The notes under the pieces were generated by a model. It searched no databases and was not told the origin of the DNA. It saw nothing but the letters and a program-made list of their open reading frames with translations. DNA of 64,000 bases. Source: Bradyrhizobium sp. DOA9. Its GTDB lineage: Bacteria; Pseudomonadota; Alphaproteobacteria; Rhizobiales; Xanthobacteraceae. The stretch is from contig NZ_DF820425.1 in NCBI RefSeq assembly GCF_000617845.2, positions 3,399,725-3,463,724 on the forward strand, given 5' to 3'. Shown here piece by piece: positions 41,135-49,153 of the stretch. The first letter of the stretch is position 1, and each line of letters starts with the position of its first letter. Both the position numbers and the translations under genes were made by a program.

Positions 41135-42740
41135 AGGCCCACGGGCTGACTTCGGAATCCCTGGGCACCTCGACGGAAATCACCACCGGCCCGCCGTGGC
41201 CGAGCGCCTTCTCCAGCGCCGACTTGAACTGCTCCGGCGCGGTGACGCGCGAAGCCGCCACGCCAAAGGATTCCGCGAGCTTGACGAAATCGGGGTTGAC
41301 GAGATCGGACGCCACCACGCGGCCGTCGAAATGCTGGCGCTGGTCGCGGCGGACATTGCCGTAGGCGTTGTTGTTGAACACCAGCGTCACCACGCCGATG
41401 TTGAACTGCACGGCGGTGGCGAGCTCCTGCACGCCGAACATGAAGCCGCCGTCTCCGGTGATGGCCACCACCGGCTTGTCGGGATTGGCGACCTTGGCGC
41501 CGAGCGCGGTCGGGAAACCCGAGCCGAGCGTGCCCTGGTAGCCCGAGGTGATGAAGGTGCGCGGCTGGTAGACCGGAAAGCCGTACCAGGAAGCGAATCC
41601 GACCTGCGACAATTCATCGGTGACGATCGCGTTCGCCGGCAGCACCTCGCGCAGGATCTTGAGATAGGCCATCTGCGGCTGGATGCGCTGGATCTCGGCC
41701 TGTGCGCTGGCTGTGGCCTCGCGAATGTCTTCGCGCCGGCCGCGGCTCTTGGCGTAGCCGGCCTTCTTCACGGCCGCGGCGAGATCGGCCGTACCGGCCT
41801 TGGCATCGGCGACGATGGCGCTATCGACGACGAGCCGGCGCATTTCGGCCGGATCGATGTCGATGCGAATGGATTTCAGGCCGCTCGGTTGATAGGGCCA
41901 GCGGAAGCCGGAGGCCGGCAGCTCGGCGCGGGTGCCGATGGCGATCATCAGATCGGTCGTCGGCCACAGCTTGTAGGCGGCGGCCATGGTGAGCCCGAGC
42001 TCATGCGCATTGGAGACGATGCCGCGGCCGCTGCGGAAGGCAACCACGGGCGCATCGATCATCTCGGCGAGCTCGAGGATCTCCTCACCGGCTTCGATCG
42101 CGCCGCTGCCGACGAAGATCATCGGCGCCTTGCTCGCCTTGATCAGCGCTGCGGCCTGCTTGATCAGATCAGGATCAGGCTGCGGCGCCGGCATCGGCTC
42201 CAGCACCTGCGCAGTCGCCGTGTCGGCGCGCTGGGTGAAGACGTCCCAGGGCATCTCGACCGAGGCGGGGCCGCGCCGCCCCGACATCATCTCCTGGAAC
42301 GCGCGCGCCACGATCGTCGGCGCGTTGCCGGGATATTCGATGCGCTCGGCCCATTTCACATAGGTGCGCAAGGTCGCGAGCTGGTCCGGCATCTCGTGCA
42401 GATGGCCGCGACCCTTGCCGAGGAACGAGGTCGGCACCTGGCCGGTGACACACAGCACCGGCTCGTTGCAGCCGAACGCGGTGAGCAGCGCGGCGCTGGC
42501 ATTGAGCACGCCCGGGCCGGGCACCACGCTGAACACGCCGGGCCGGCCGCTGGAGCGCGCATAGCCGAACGCCATGTAGCCGCAGGCCTGCTCGTGCCGC
42601 GCGCCGATCACCTTGAGCTGCGCCTGGTGAAAGGCGTCGAACAGGCCGTAGACCTGCGCGCCCGGCAGGCCGAACACGGTGTCGACGCCGTGGGCGACAA
42701 GCCCGCTTACGATCGCTTCGCCGCCGGTGAGGCTGGTCAT
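41112..42740 (-). CDS. Thiamine pyrophosphate-dependent enzyme, acetolactate synthase-like
   Basis: The 542-residue enzyme has the ThDP fold: catalytic Glu50 in GARHEQACGYMA, the central domain with FVGSGAIEAGEEI, and the ThDP/Mg motif GDGGFMFGVQEL...NNN. ALS-like enzymes condense or decarboxylate 2-oxoacids; a benzoylformate-decarboxylase-like role is also possible. It is the last gene of the hpa-type minus-strand operon, 25 bases after the FAH gene. A TPP enzyme has no step in the standard homoprotocatechuate pathway, so it may act on an upstream arylpyruvate or on succinate semialdehyde. That is inference. Confidence 0.87.
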   Translation of the reverse strand: MTSLTGGEAIVSGLVAHGVDTVFGLPGAQVYGLFDAFHQAQLKVIGARHEQACGYMAFGYARSSGRPGVFSVVPGPGVLNASAALLTAFGCNEPVLCVTGQVPTSFLGKGRGHLHEMPDQLATLRTYVKWAERIEYPGNAPTIVARAFQEMMSGRRGPASVEMPWDVFTQRADTATAQVLEPMPAPQPDPDLIKQAAALIKASKAPMIFVGSGAIEAGEEILELAEMIDAPVVAFRSGRGIVSNAHELGLTMAAAYKLWPTTDLMIAIGTRAELPASGFRWPYQPSGLKSIRIDIDPAEMRRLVVDSAIVADAKAGTADLAAAVKKAGYAKSRGRREDIREATASAQAEIQRIQPQMAYLKILREVLPANAIVTDELSQVGFASWYGFPVYQPRTFITSGYQGTLGSGFPTALGAKVANPDKPVVAITGDGGFMFGVQELATAVQFNIGVVTLVFNNNAYGNVRRDQRQHFDGRVVASDLVNPDFVKLAESFGVAASRVTAPEQFKSALEKALGHGGPVVISVEVPRDSEVSPWAFIHPPKP

Positions 42741-42765
42741 CTGGCATTTCCATTTCGCTTGTTGT

Positions 42766-43635
42766 TCAGGCTTCGTCGACCACGCCGTTGCGCAAGCGCC
42801 CGATCCCCTCGGCCTCGACCTCGACGACGTCGCCGGGCTTCAGGTATTGCGGCGGATCGAACCGCGCCCCCGCACCGGTCGGCGTGCCCGTGACGATGAT
42901 ATCGCCGGGCACCAGGGTTGCGAAGGTCGAGATATAGTTCAAGAGATATCGGAACGGAAACATCAGCCGGCTGGTGCGGTCGTCCTGCCTCAGCTCGCCG
43001 TTGACATGCGTGGTGAGACGGATGTCGGCGATCTGCGATGCCCGCGTGTAGGGCACCAGCCACGGGCCGAGGCTGCCGCTGGAATCGAAGTTCTTGCCTT
43101 GCGTCACGTTGAACTTGGCGTGACGCAGCCAGTCGCGAACCGAGCCCTCGTTGCAGAGCGTGAGCGCGGCGATGTGATCGAGCGCGCTGCTTTCGGGGAT
43201 ATGCCGGCCTGGCTTGCCGATCACCAGCGCGATCTCGCCCTCATAGTCGAGCTGCGCGGAAGCACGCGGGCGCACCAGCGGCGTGTCGTGGCCGACGAAG
43301 GAGCGGGGCGAGCGCATGAACATGCTCGGATATTTCGGCGCCTCCTGGCCGTCCTTGTACTCGGCGTTGCGATCAGGGTAGTTGACGCCGATGCAGATGA
43401 TCTTCTCCGGCGCCGGGATCGGCGGCAGCCATGTGATGTCGCCGAGCGCGTGATCCGGTTTGCGGCCGGCGGCCTCTTCGGCAAAGCTGATGAGCTTGCC
43501 GGCCGCGATCACCTCGCGCAGCGTGGGATAGTCCCGTGCATGACGCGCGGAGAGATCGACGATGCCGCCCTCCAGGACGGCGCCGTAGCTGACATCACCC
43601 TTGACGGAATAGGTGGCGAGACGAGGCAGCTTCAT
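42766..43635 (-). CDS. Fumarylacetoacetate hydrolase-family enzyme, possible HpaG-like decarboxylase/isomerase
   Basis: The 289-residue single-domain FAH protein has the metal motif region IICIGVNYPDRNAEYK, LDYEGEIALVIGK with the acidic ligands, and PGDIIVTGTPTGAG. In homoprotocatechuate breakdown the FAH enzyme HpaG decarboxylates 5-oxopent-3-ene-1,2,5-tricarboxylate and isomerises the product; E. coli HpaG has two FAH domains, this one has one. ATG 43635 overlaps the stop of hpaD (ATGA). Position between hpaD and the TPP gene supports HpaG. It could also act on another 3-oxoacid, so the exact reaction is not certain. Confidence 0.8.
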   Translation of the reverse strand: MKLPRLATYSVKGDVSYGAVLEGGIVDLSARHARDYPTLREVIAAGKLISFAEEAAGRKPDHALGDITWLPPIPAPEKIICIGVNYPDRNAEYKDGQEAPKYPSMFMRSPRSFVGHDTPLVRPRASAQLDYEGEIALVIGKPGRHIPESSALDHIAALTLCNEGSVRDWLRHAKFNVTQGKNFDSSGSLGPWLVPYTRASQIADIRLTTHVNGELRQDDRTSRLMFPFRYLLNYISTFATLVPGDIIVTGTPTGAGARFDPPQYLKPGDVVEVEAEGIGRLRNGVVDEA

Positions 43636-44618
43636 CAGTCCGCCACCAGCACATCGGCCACGAATTTCGGCTCGCGCACGGCCTGGCCCGTGAACGGCGA
43701 GCCCTGCTCGAACCAGGAACGCGGCGCTGGTGCGCCCCACAGCGTCTGGCGGCGCGGATCGCGCAACGACCAGCGCAGCGGCTCGTGGTCGTGATCGCCG
43801 GTGAAGTAATCGCTGGTGTAGAGCTCGAGGCGGTGTCCGTCGGGATCGCGCACATAGAGGAAGAACGCGTTCGAGATGCCGTGGCGTCCCGGTCCGCGCT
43901 CGATGTTCTTCACGAAACCTTGCGAGGCCATGACGTCGCAGAGATGGATGATGTTCATCGCCGTCGGCGTCCAGTAGGCGAAATGGTGCAGCCGCGGGCC
44001 CTTGCCGTTGGTGATGGCGAAATCGTGGACGTTGCCCTTGCGGTGCATCCAGGCCGCGGCGATGCGGCCGTTCGGCCCGTCCTCCTCGGCATATTCGGTG
44101 AGGCGGAAGCCGAGCCGGGCGTAGAATTCCATCGTGTCCTGCACTTCGGCGGCGAAGACGTTGAAATGGTCGAGCCGCTGCGGGTGGCAACCCCGGTAGA
44201 GGTCGTAGCGGCGCAACAGATGTGGCCGTCGCTCCATCGTCGCGTAGAGCTCGATTCTAAAGCCGAACGGATCAGTGAATTGCAGCGTACGGCCTTGGAA
44301 GGCCTGATCGGCAAAGGCGTAGGATAGGCCGTTCTCGGACAGGAACGCCGCGGCCTTGTCGAGATCCTTGTCGTTGCCGGCCTTGAAGCCGAGCCGGGCG
44401 CAAGCCGGCACGGCTGCCTTGCGCAGCACCAGCGAGTGATGCTGGTGCTCCTCGGCGGCGCGCAGGTAGACGGCGTTGTCGTCGGCATCCTCAACATGCA
44501 GGCCGACAATGGTCTCGTAGAACGCGCGGCTCAGCTTCAAATCGGTGACGTCGAGCACGACGTGGCTGGAGCGGATGATGTTGAATGGCGGCTCGAAGAC
44601 GTGTTGCGGTACGGGCAT
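43635..44618 (-). CDS. hpaD: 3,4-Dihydroxyphenylacetate 2,3-dioxygenase, VOC (type I extradiol) class
   Basis: The 327-residue enzyme cleaves homoprotocatechuate next to its hydroxyls. It has two VOC modules: IIRSSHVVLDVTDLKLS at the start and LDHFNVFAAEV in the second. Predicted metal ligands His151, His212 and Glu265 (DHFNV, LHHFAYW, HRLELYT) have a spacing close to H155, H214 and E267 that I recall for the Brevibacterium enzyme. E. coli HpaD is of the unrelated LigB type. I chose ATG 44618; ATG 44648 is in frame. The stop overlaps the FAH start. Context with hpaE, F and H fixes the role. Confidence 0.9.
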   Translation of the reverse strand: MPVPQHVFEPPFNIIRSSHVVLDVTDLKLSRAFYETIVGLHVEDADDNAVYLRAAEEHQHHSLVLRKAAVPACARLGFKAGNDKDLDKAAAFLSENGLSYAFADQAFQGRTLQFTDPFGFRIELYATMERRPHLLRRYDLYRGCHPQRLDHFNVFAAEVQDTMEFYARLGFRLTEYAEEDGPNGRIAAAWMHRKGNVHDFAITNGKGPRLHHFAYWTPTAMNIIHLCDVMASQGFVKNIERGPGRHGISNAFFLYVRDPDGHRLELYTSDYFTGDHDHEPLRWSLRDPRRQTLWGAPAPRSWFEQGSPFTGQAVREPKFVADVLVAD

Positions 44619-44643
44619 GTGCGTTTCCCCTTTTCTCGGCTTC

Positions 44644-44746
44644 GTCATTCCGGGGCGTGCGAAGCACGAACCCGGAATCCATTCATCAACGGACTCTGCT
44701 GCACGATGGATTCCGGGTTCGGCTCTTCGAGCCGCCCCGGAATGAC
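44644..44746. repeat. Palindromic intergenic repeat, family C (copy C2)
   Basis: GTCATTCCGGGGCGTGCGAA and GCCCCGGAATGAC are the outer arms; CACGAACCCGGAATCCAT and ATGGATTCCGGGTTCG form the inner arms. It lies between tandem hpaE and hpaD on the minus strand. Confidence 0.88.
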
Positions 44747-44753
44747 ACTGCCT

Positions 44754-46292
44754 CTAAATCCCCAGTCTCTGTATCTTGTGCGTGCCCCGCGCCAGCGAGA
44801 CGTGCTTGGTTTCCATGTAGAAGTCGAACGAATAGTCGCCGCCGTCGCGACCGATGCCTGAGGCTTTCATGCCGCCGAACGGCGTCGGCAAATGGCGGAC
44901 GTTCTCCGAGTTCAGCCAGATCATGCCGGCCTCCAGCGCGTCGGCAACGCGCAAGGCGCGGCCGACGTCGTTGGTCCAGACATAGCCGGTCAGGCCATAG
45001 CGGATGTCGTTGGCGATCTCGACGGCGTCCTTCTCGTCCTTGAAGGGCAGCACGGTGAGGAACGGCCCGAACACCTCCTCCTGCGCCACGCGCATCTTGC
45101 CGTGCGCACCGGTGACCAGGGTCGGCTCGACATAATGCCCGCCCCCGGGGCCGTCGTAGGCCTTGCCGCCGACCGCAATCGTGGCGCCGTCCTGGCGCGC
45201 GACGTCGAAATAGGAGCAGACCTTTGCCAGATGCCGCTCGTGGATCAGCGGCCCGATCTCGGTTGCGGGATCGAGGGGATGGCCGACCTTGAGCGCCTTC
45301 ACCCGCGCGGTCAGCTTCGCCACGAATTCTTGCGCGATGCTCTCTTGGATCAGCAGTCGGCTCGACGAGGTGCAGCGCTCGCCGTTGAGCGAGTAGATCA
45401 TGAACACGACCGCGTCGAGCGCGCGGTCGAGATCGGCGTCGTCGAATACGATCACCGGGTTCTTGCCGCCGAGCTCGAAATGCACGCGCTTCAGCGTGGG
45501 CGCGCCCTGCATCATGATGGCAGACCCGGTCGCGCTCTCGCCGACGAAGCCGATCGCCTTGATGGCGGGATGCTCGGTCAGCGCCTTGCCCGCTTCCTCG
45601 CCGAAGCCGTGCACGGTGTTGAGCACGCCGTCGGGCACGCCTGCTTCCTTCACTAGCTTCGCCAGGATGGAGGCCGTCACCGGCGACCATTCGGCCGGCT
45701 TGTGCACGACCGTGCAGCCGGCCGCCAGCGCTGGCGCGATCTTCCAGGTCGAGAGCATGAACGGCGTGTTCCACGGCGTGATCACGCCGACCGGACCGAT
45801 CGGCACGCGCGTCGAGACGTTCCAATGCTCGTCGCTCGGCGTGTTGAGGCCGTCGCGCGCCTCGGCGCATTTGTCGGCGAAGAAGCGGAAATTCTCGGCG
45901 GCGCGGATCGCCGCCTTGGCCATGAAGCGATAGGCCTGGCCGGTGTCGATGCATTCGAGCACCGCGATGTCCTCGGCATTGTCCTCGATCGCGTCCGCCA
46001 CCCGATGCAGCAGCTTCTTCCGCAGCGCCGGCCCCATGTCGCGCCACGACTTGAACGCGAGCGCAGCCGCGGTCGCCGCCGCGTCGATATCCTCGGCATT
46101 GCCCCGCGCGACGCTGGCGAGCACGGCGCCGTCGACCGGTGACCTGGTCTCGAAGGTCTCGCCCGAGATCGAGGCAACGGTCTTGCCGTCGATCATGTGG
46201 CCGATGCCGTCCGCGCGCAGAGACTTCAGCAGCGGCGCGAGGCGGTCGCGGTTGGCCTGGAACAGATCGGCTTTCGGCGCGGGCTTATCCAT
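44754..46292 (-). CDS. hpaE: 5-Carboxymethyl-2-hydroxymuconate semialdehyde dehydrogenase
   Basis: The 512-residue aldehyde dehydrogenase oxidises the ring-cleavage semialdehyde made by HpaD, using NAD. The catalytic Cys is in NGERCTSSSRLL, the general base Glu in FELGGKNPVIVF, and the cofactor glycines in GFVGESATGSAIM. Length is usual. Its start overlaps the hpaF end by 8 bases (46285-46292), so the two are coupled. Position between hpaF and hpaD, all on the minus strand, supports the specific name over other ALDHs. Confidence 0.92.
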   Translation of the reverse strand: MDKPAPKADLFQANRDRLAPLLKSLRADGIGHMIDGKTVASISGETFETRSPVDGAVLASVARGNAEDIDAAATAAALAFKSWRDMGPALRKKLLHRVADAIEDNAEDIAVLECIDTGQAYRFMAKAAIRAAENFRFFADKCAEARDGLNTPSDEHWNVSTRVPIGPVGVITPWNTPFMLSTWKIAPALAAGCTVVHKPAEWSPVTASILAKLVKEAGVPDGVLNTVHGFGEEAGKALTEHPAIKAIGFVGESATGSAIMMQGAPTLKRVHFELGGKNPVIVFDDADLDRALDAVVFMIYSLNGERCTSSSRLLIQESIAQEFVAKLTARVKALKVGHPLDPATEIGPLIHERHLAKVCSYFDVARQDGATIAVGGKAYDGPGGGHYVEPTLVTGAHGKMRVAQEEVFGPFLTVLPFKDEKDAVEIANDIRYGLTGYVWTNDVGRALRVADALEAGMIWLNSENVRHLPTPFGGMKASGIGRDGGDYSFDFYMETKHVSLARGTHKIQRLGI

Positions 46293-46683
46293 GAGCAGCC
46301 TCCGCTTTCAGGGCTTCGTGAATGTTGTTGCGCTTCCAGCTGGTGTCCTTGTCGTTGATCTGCATGTCGAACGACAGGGCGAACTTGCTGGCGGCGAAGA
46401 CGGGATCGAGATGCTTTGAGAGTGCCTGGAAGATTTGCTCGCCGGCCTTCTGGCGGGCGGGAAGGTCGCGGCCTTCGCCGATGCGCAGCATCATGTCCAG
46501 GAACCCGTAGTCCTGCCGCGCATCCGCGATCGCATAATGCTCGCACCTGACGGCGCGAACGCGGATGCCGCCGAGCGGGAAGATGCCGGTCTCGACGGCC
46601 GCCTTGCGCACGACCTCGCACACCGCTGCGATGTCGAGGCGGCCGTCGAGATTGGCCGAATATTCGATGGTGAAATGCGGCAT
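46285..46683 (-). CDS. hpaF: 5-Carboxymethyl-2-hydroxymuconate delta-isomerase
   Basis: The 132-residue enzyme belongs to the tautomerase superfamily, in which Pro1, exposed after removal of the start methionine, is the catalytic base. The N-terminus MPHFTIEYSANL has Pro in that place, and GIRVRAVRCEHYAIAD and NDKDTSWKRNNIHE are also family-like. It isomerises 5-carboxymethyl-2-hydroxymuconate to the 2-oxo form. It lies 28 bases after hpaH and overlaps hpaE by 8 bases. Confidence 0.92.
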   Translation of the reverse strand: MPHFTIEYSANLDGRLDIAAVCEVVRKAAVETGIFPLGGIRVRAVRCEHYAIADARQDYGFLDMMLRIGEGRDLPARQKAGEQIFQALSKHLDPVFAASKFALSFDMQINDKDTSWKRNNIHEALKAEAAHG

Positions 46684-46711
46684 CGCGGTTTCACTCCCTG
46701 TCGTCTTTCGT

Positions 46712-47518
46712 TTACGCGAAGTAGCAGCTCACCGAGCCATAGGCGCCATAATCGGCCTGGATTGTGTCGCCCTTGCGGGTCTCGATCGGACGGATGAACG
46801 AGCCGGCGAGAACGACCTGGCCCGGCTCGAGCGCCAGCCCAAGCGGGGCGATCTTGTTGGCGAGCCAGGCGACCGCGGTCGCGGGATGGTTGAGCACGCC
46901 AGCGGCAAGGCCCGTCTCTTCCAGCTGGCCGTTCTTGAAGCAGAGCGCGCCGATCCAGCGCAGGTCGGCATCCAGCGGGCGGATCGGCCGTCCGCCGAGC
47001 ACGATGCCGGCATTCGCCGCATTGTCGGCGATGGTGTCGAAAATCTTTCGGCTCGCCTTGGTCCTGGGGTCGACGCGCTCGATGCGCGTATCCAAAATCT
47101 CCAGCGCCGGCACCACGAAGTCGGTGGCGTTGAGCACGTCGAACAGCGTGCAATCGGGCCCTGAAAGGCGCTTGCTCATGACGAAGGCGAGTTCGGCCTC
47201 GACCCGCGTCGCGATGAAGCGCTCGGTCGGGATGATACCGCCATCGGCGAAGAACATGTCGTCGAGCAGCACGCCGGAATCCGGCTCATCGATATTGAGG
47301 GCGCTCTGCATCGCCTTCGAGGTCAGGCCGATCTTGTGGCCTTTGACCACGCGCCCGTCGGCGATCTTGACGTCGACCCAGGCCTTCTGAATCGCGTAGG
47401 CATCCGCGATGGTGATGTCCGGGAAGTCCTGCGAGAGCTGCCGGATCTGCGTGCGTGTCTTCTCCGCCTGGTGCAGACGCCGCGCGCAAGCCTGGATATC
47501 GTCGCTGGAAAGCGCCAT
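46712..47518 (-). CDS. hpaH: 2-Oxo-hept-3-ene-1,7-dioate hydratase
   Basis: The 268-residue enzyme adds water to 2-oxo-hept-3-ene-1,7-dioate to make the HpaI substrate. It is a FAH-superfamily hydratase like MhpD: IADAYAIQKAWVDVKIADG, KGHKIGLTSKAMQSAL and VEAELAFVMSKRL are the family blocks. It is the first gene of the minus-strand operon and is divergent from hpaR, so the palindromes at 47565-47629 should control it. ATG 47518 is the only well-placed start. Confidence 0.93.
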   Translation of the reverse strand: MALSSDDIQACARRLHQAEKTRTQIRQLSQDFPDITIADAYAIQKAWVDVKIADGRVVKGHKIGLTSKAMQSALNIDEPDSGVLLDDMFFADGGIIPTERFIATRVEAELAFVMSKRLSGPDCTLFDVLNATDFVVPALEILDTRIERVDPRTKASRKIFDTIADNAANAGIVLGGRPIRPLDADLRWIGALCFKNGQLEETGLAAGVLNHPATAVAWLANKIAPLGLALEPGQVVLAGSFIRPIETRKGDTIQADYGAYGSVSCYFA

Positions 47519-47564
47519 GGATTTTACAACATGGGTGATCTTACAAATCGTGGTGCCGCGAGAT

Positions 47565-47580
47565 ACTTAACATGTTAAGT
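47565..47580. promoter_or_regulatory. Perfect 16-bp palindrome, candidate HpaR operator
   Basis: ACTTAACATGTTAAGT is a perfect palindrome in the hpaH/hpaR divergent region, 47 bases from the hpaH start. MarR-family proteins such as HpaR bind palindromes of this size. The core is AT-rich and stands out in this GC-rich DNA. Confidence 0.65.
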
Positions 47581-47612
47581 GAATGCGTCAAACACAAATT
47601 CGGCTTGCTGCA

Positions 47613-47629
47613 CTGCAAACGTTTTGCAG
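47613..47629. promoter_or_regulatory. Second inverted repeat next to hpaR start
   Basis: CTGCAAA and TTTGCAG form 7-bp arms with a CGT spacer, ending 14 bases before the hpaR ATG. It could be a second operator giving autoregulation, or a regulator site of a different kind. Confidence 0.45.
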
Positions 47630-47643
47630 GTTGAAAGGGCGTC

Positions 47644-48162
47644 ATGACGAAGAAATCCGCCGATTCCGCCAACGGCAGCCCGCCTGCCGCGCGCCAAGTG
47701 CCGATGCGCGATTTCTCGCGCTCGCTGCCGATGTCGCTGCTGCGGGCCCGGGAAGCTGTGATGCGGCAGTTTCGTCCCTCGCTGCGCGAGCACGGCCTGA
47801 CCGAGCAGCAATGGCGCATCCTGCGGGCGTTGGCGGCGATCGAGGCGGTCGAGGTCACGGAACTCGCGCGCACCGCGTTCCTGCTCGGGCCGAGCCTGTC
47901 GCGCATCCTGCGCGACCTCGAGGCCCGCAACCTGATTGAGCGCAAGACGGCGAAAGCCGACCAGCGCCGCAGCATGGTCTCGATCTCGAAGGAGGGGCTG
48001 AAGCTGATGGCCTCGGTGGCGCCGACGTCGGAGGCGATCTATGCCGAGATCACGCGGCGCTTTGGCGCGCGCAAGCTCGCCGAATTGCAGGAGATGCTCG
48101 GCGAGCTCGAACGGAGCCTCGCGGGGCTCGGAGGCGCGGATGATACCCTCGCGGAGGGATGA
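47644..48162 (+). CDS. hpaR: Homoprotocatechuate operon regulator, MarR family
   Basis: The 172-residue protein has a winged helix-turn-helix at about residues 45-125, with FRPSLREHGLTEQQWRILRA and LGPSLSRILRDLEARNLIER followed by the wing ADQRRSMVSIS. These blocks are those of HpaR, which represses the hpa meta-cleavage genes until a pathway compound binds. It is transcribed away from hpaH, and hpaI lies downstream on the same strand. Palindromes in the shared promoter suggest it controls both sides. Confidence 0.92.
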   Translation: MTKKSADSANGSPPAARQVPMRDFSRSLPMSLLRAREAVMRQFRPSLREHGLTEQQWRILRALAAIEAVEVTELARTAFLLGPSLSRILRDLEARNLIERKTAKADQRRSMVSISKEGLKLMASVAPTSEAIYAEITRRFGARKLAELQEMLGELERSLAGLGGADDTLAEG

Positions 48163-48278
48163 ACCCTGATATGCGTGCGTGCGCGGCGAGAGCCATGGAC
48201 ATCAGCGCTTTTTTTCGCTCAAAGTGCGGCCCAACCCGATCCGCGGCGAAGTGAGAGCAACAGGGAAGGAAAGGCAAC

Positions 48279-49055
48279 GTGGCGAATAAAGTCAAAGAGA
48301 TCTGGAAGTCGGGCAAGGCGGTCGTCAACGCGTGGCTTGCCATCCCCTCCGGCTTCTCGGCCGAGATGATCGCGCAATGCGGCTTCGACAGCGTCACGGT
48401 CGACATGCAGCACGGCGTGCAGGACTATCTCTCGATGGTGCAATGCTTCCAGGCCATGGACAAGCATCCGGTCACCCCGATGGTCCGCGTGCCCTGGAAC
48501 GAGCCCGGCATCATCGGCAAGGTGCTCGACGGCGGCGCCTATGGCGTGATCTGCCCGATGGTCAACACGCCGCAGGAAGCCCGGAACCTGGTCTCTTATG
48601 CGAAATACCCGCCCAAGGGCGTGCGCTCCAACGGTCCGATCCGCGCCGGCATGTACGGCACCGCGGGCTCCTATCAGAAGACGGCCAACGACGAGATCGT
48701 GCTGCTGCCGATGATGGAGACGCGGACCGCGGTGGAGAACATGGAAGCGATCCTCGACGTCGAAGGCATCGACGGCGTCTATATCGGCCCGTCCGATCTC
48801 GGCTTTTCCTACGGCCTCGAGCCCAAGCTCGACCGCAGCGAGCCCGAGATCCTCGCGATCTACGACAAGATCATCAAGGAATGCGGCAAGCGCGGTCTCA
48901 ACCCAGGCATCCATTGCAGCGGCGCCGAAGGCGCAGCGCGCGCGATCAACATGGGCTTCAAGCTGGTGACGCTGTCCAACGAAGTCGGCCTGATGACCAC
49001 CTACGCCAAGATGCAGGTGAACGCCACCCGCAAGGATTCGGGCGGCAAGGCGTAA
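48279..49055 (+). CDS. hpaI: HpcH/HpaI aldolase, 4-hydroxy-2-oxoheptanedioate aldolase type
   Basis: The 258-residue TIM-barrel aldolase splits 4-hydroxy-2-oxoheptanedioate to pyruvate and succinate semialdehyde. The catalytic His is in VDMQHG, the arginine in MVRVPWNEP, and the metal acids in MMETRTAVENME and IGPSDLGF. Many members have a Glu before the His (GEH); here it is Gln (MQHG). It is 116 bases after hpaR and completes the pathway with hpaD, E, F and H. A UxaA-family dehydratase is next, so a sugar-acid aldolase role is an alternative. Confidence 0.82.
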   Translation: MANKVKEIWKSGKAVVNAWLAIPSGFSAEMIAQCGFDSVTVDMQHGVQDYLSMVQCFQAMDKHPVTPMVRVPWNEPGIIGKVLDGGAYGVICPMVNTPQEARNLVSYAKYPPKGVRSNGPIRAGMYGTAGSYQKTANDEIVLLPMMETRTAVENMEAILDVEGIDGVYIGPSDLGFSYGLEPKLDRSEPEILAIYDKIIKECGKRGLNPGIHCSGAEGAARAINMGFKLVTLSNEVGLMTTYAKMQVNATRKDSGGKA

Positions 49056-49062
49056 GAACCGC

Positions 49063-49138
49063 GCGAATGGCGAATGGGGAGTGGCGAATTGGCTGCTCCC
49101 CATTTTCCATTCGCTACTCACCATTTCGCTACTCGCCT
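49063..49138. repeat. Palindromic intergenic repeat, family D (copy D2)
   Basis: GCGAATGGCGAATGGGGAGT and GGCGAATTGG pair with CCATTTTCCATTCGCTACTC and CACCATTTCGC. It lies between tandem plus-strand hpaI and UxaA genes. Fragments of the same kind (TTCCATTCGCCACTCGCCC) are at about 52818-52837. Confidence 0.8.
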
Positions 49139-49153
49139 CCGGAGGAGACCGCC

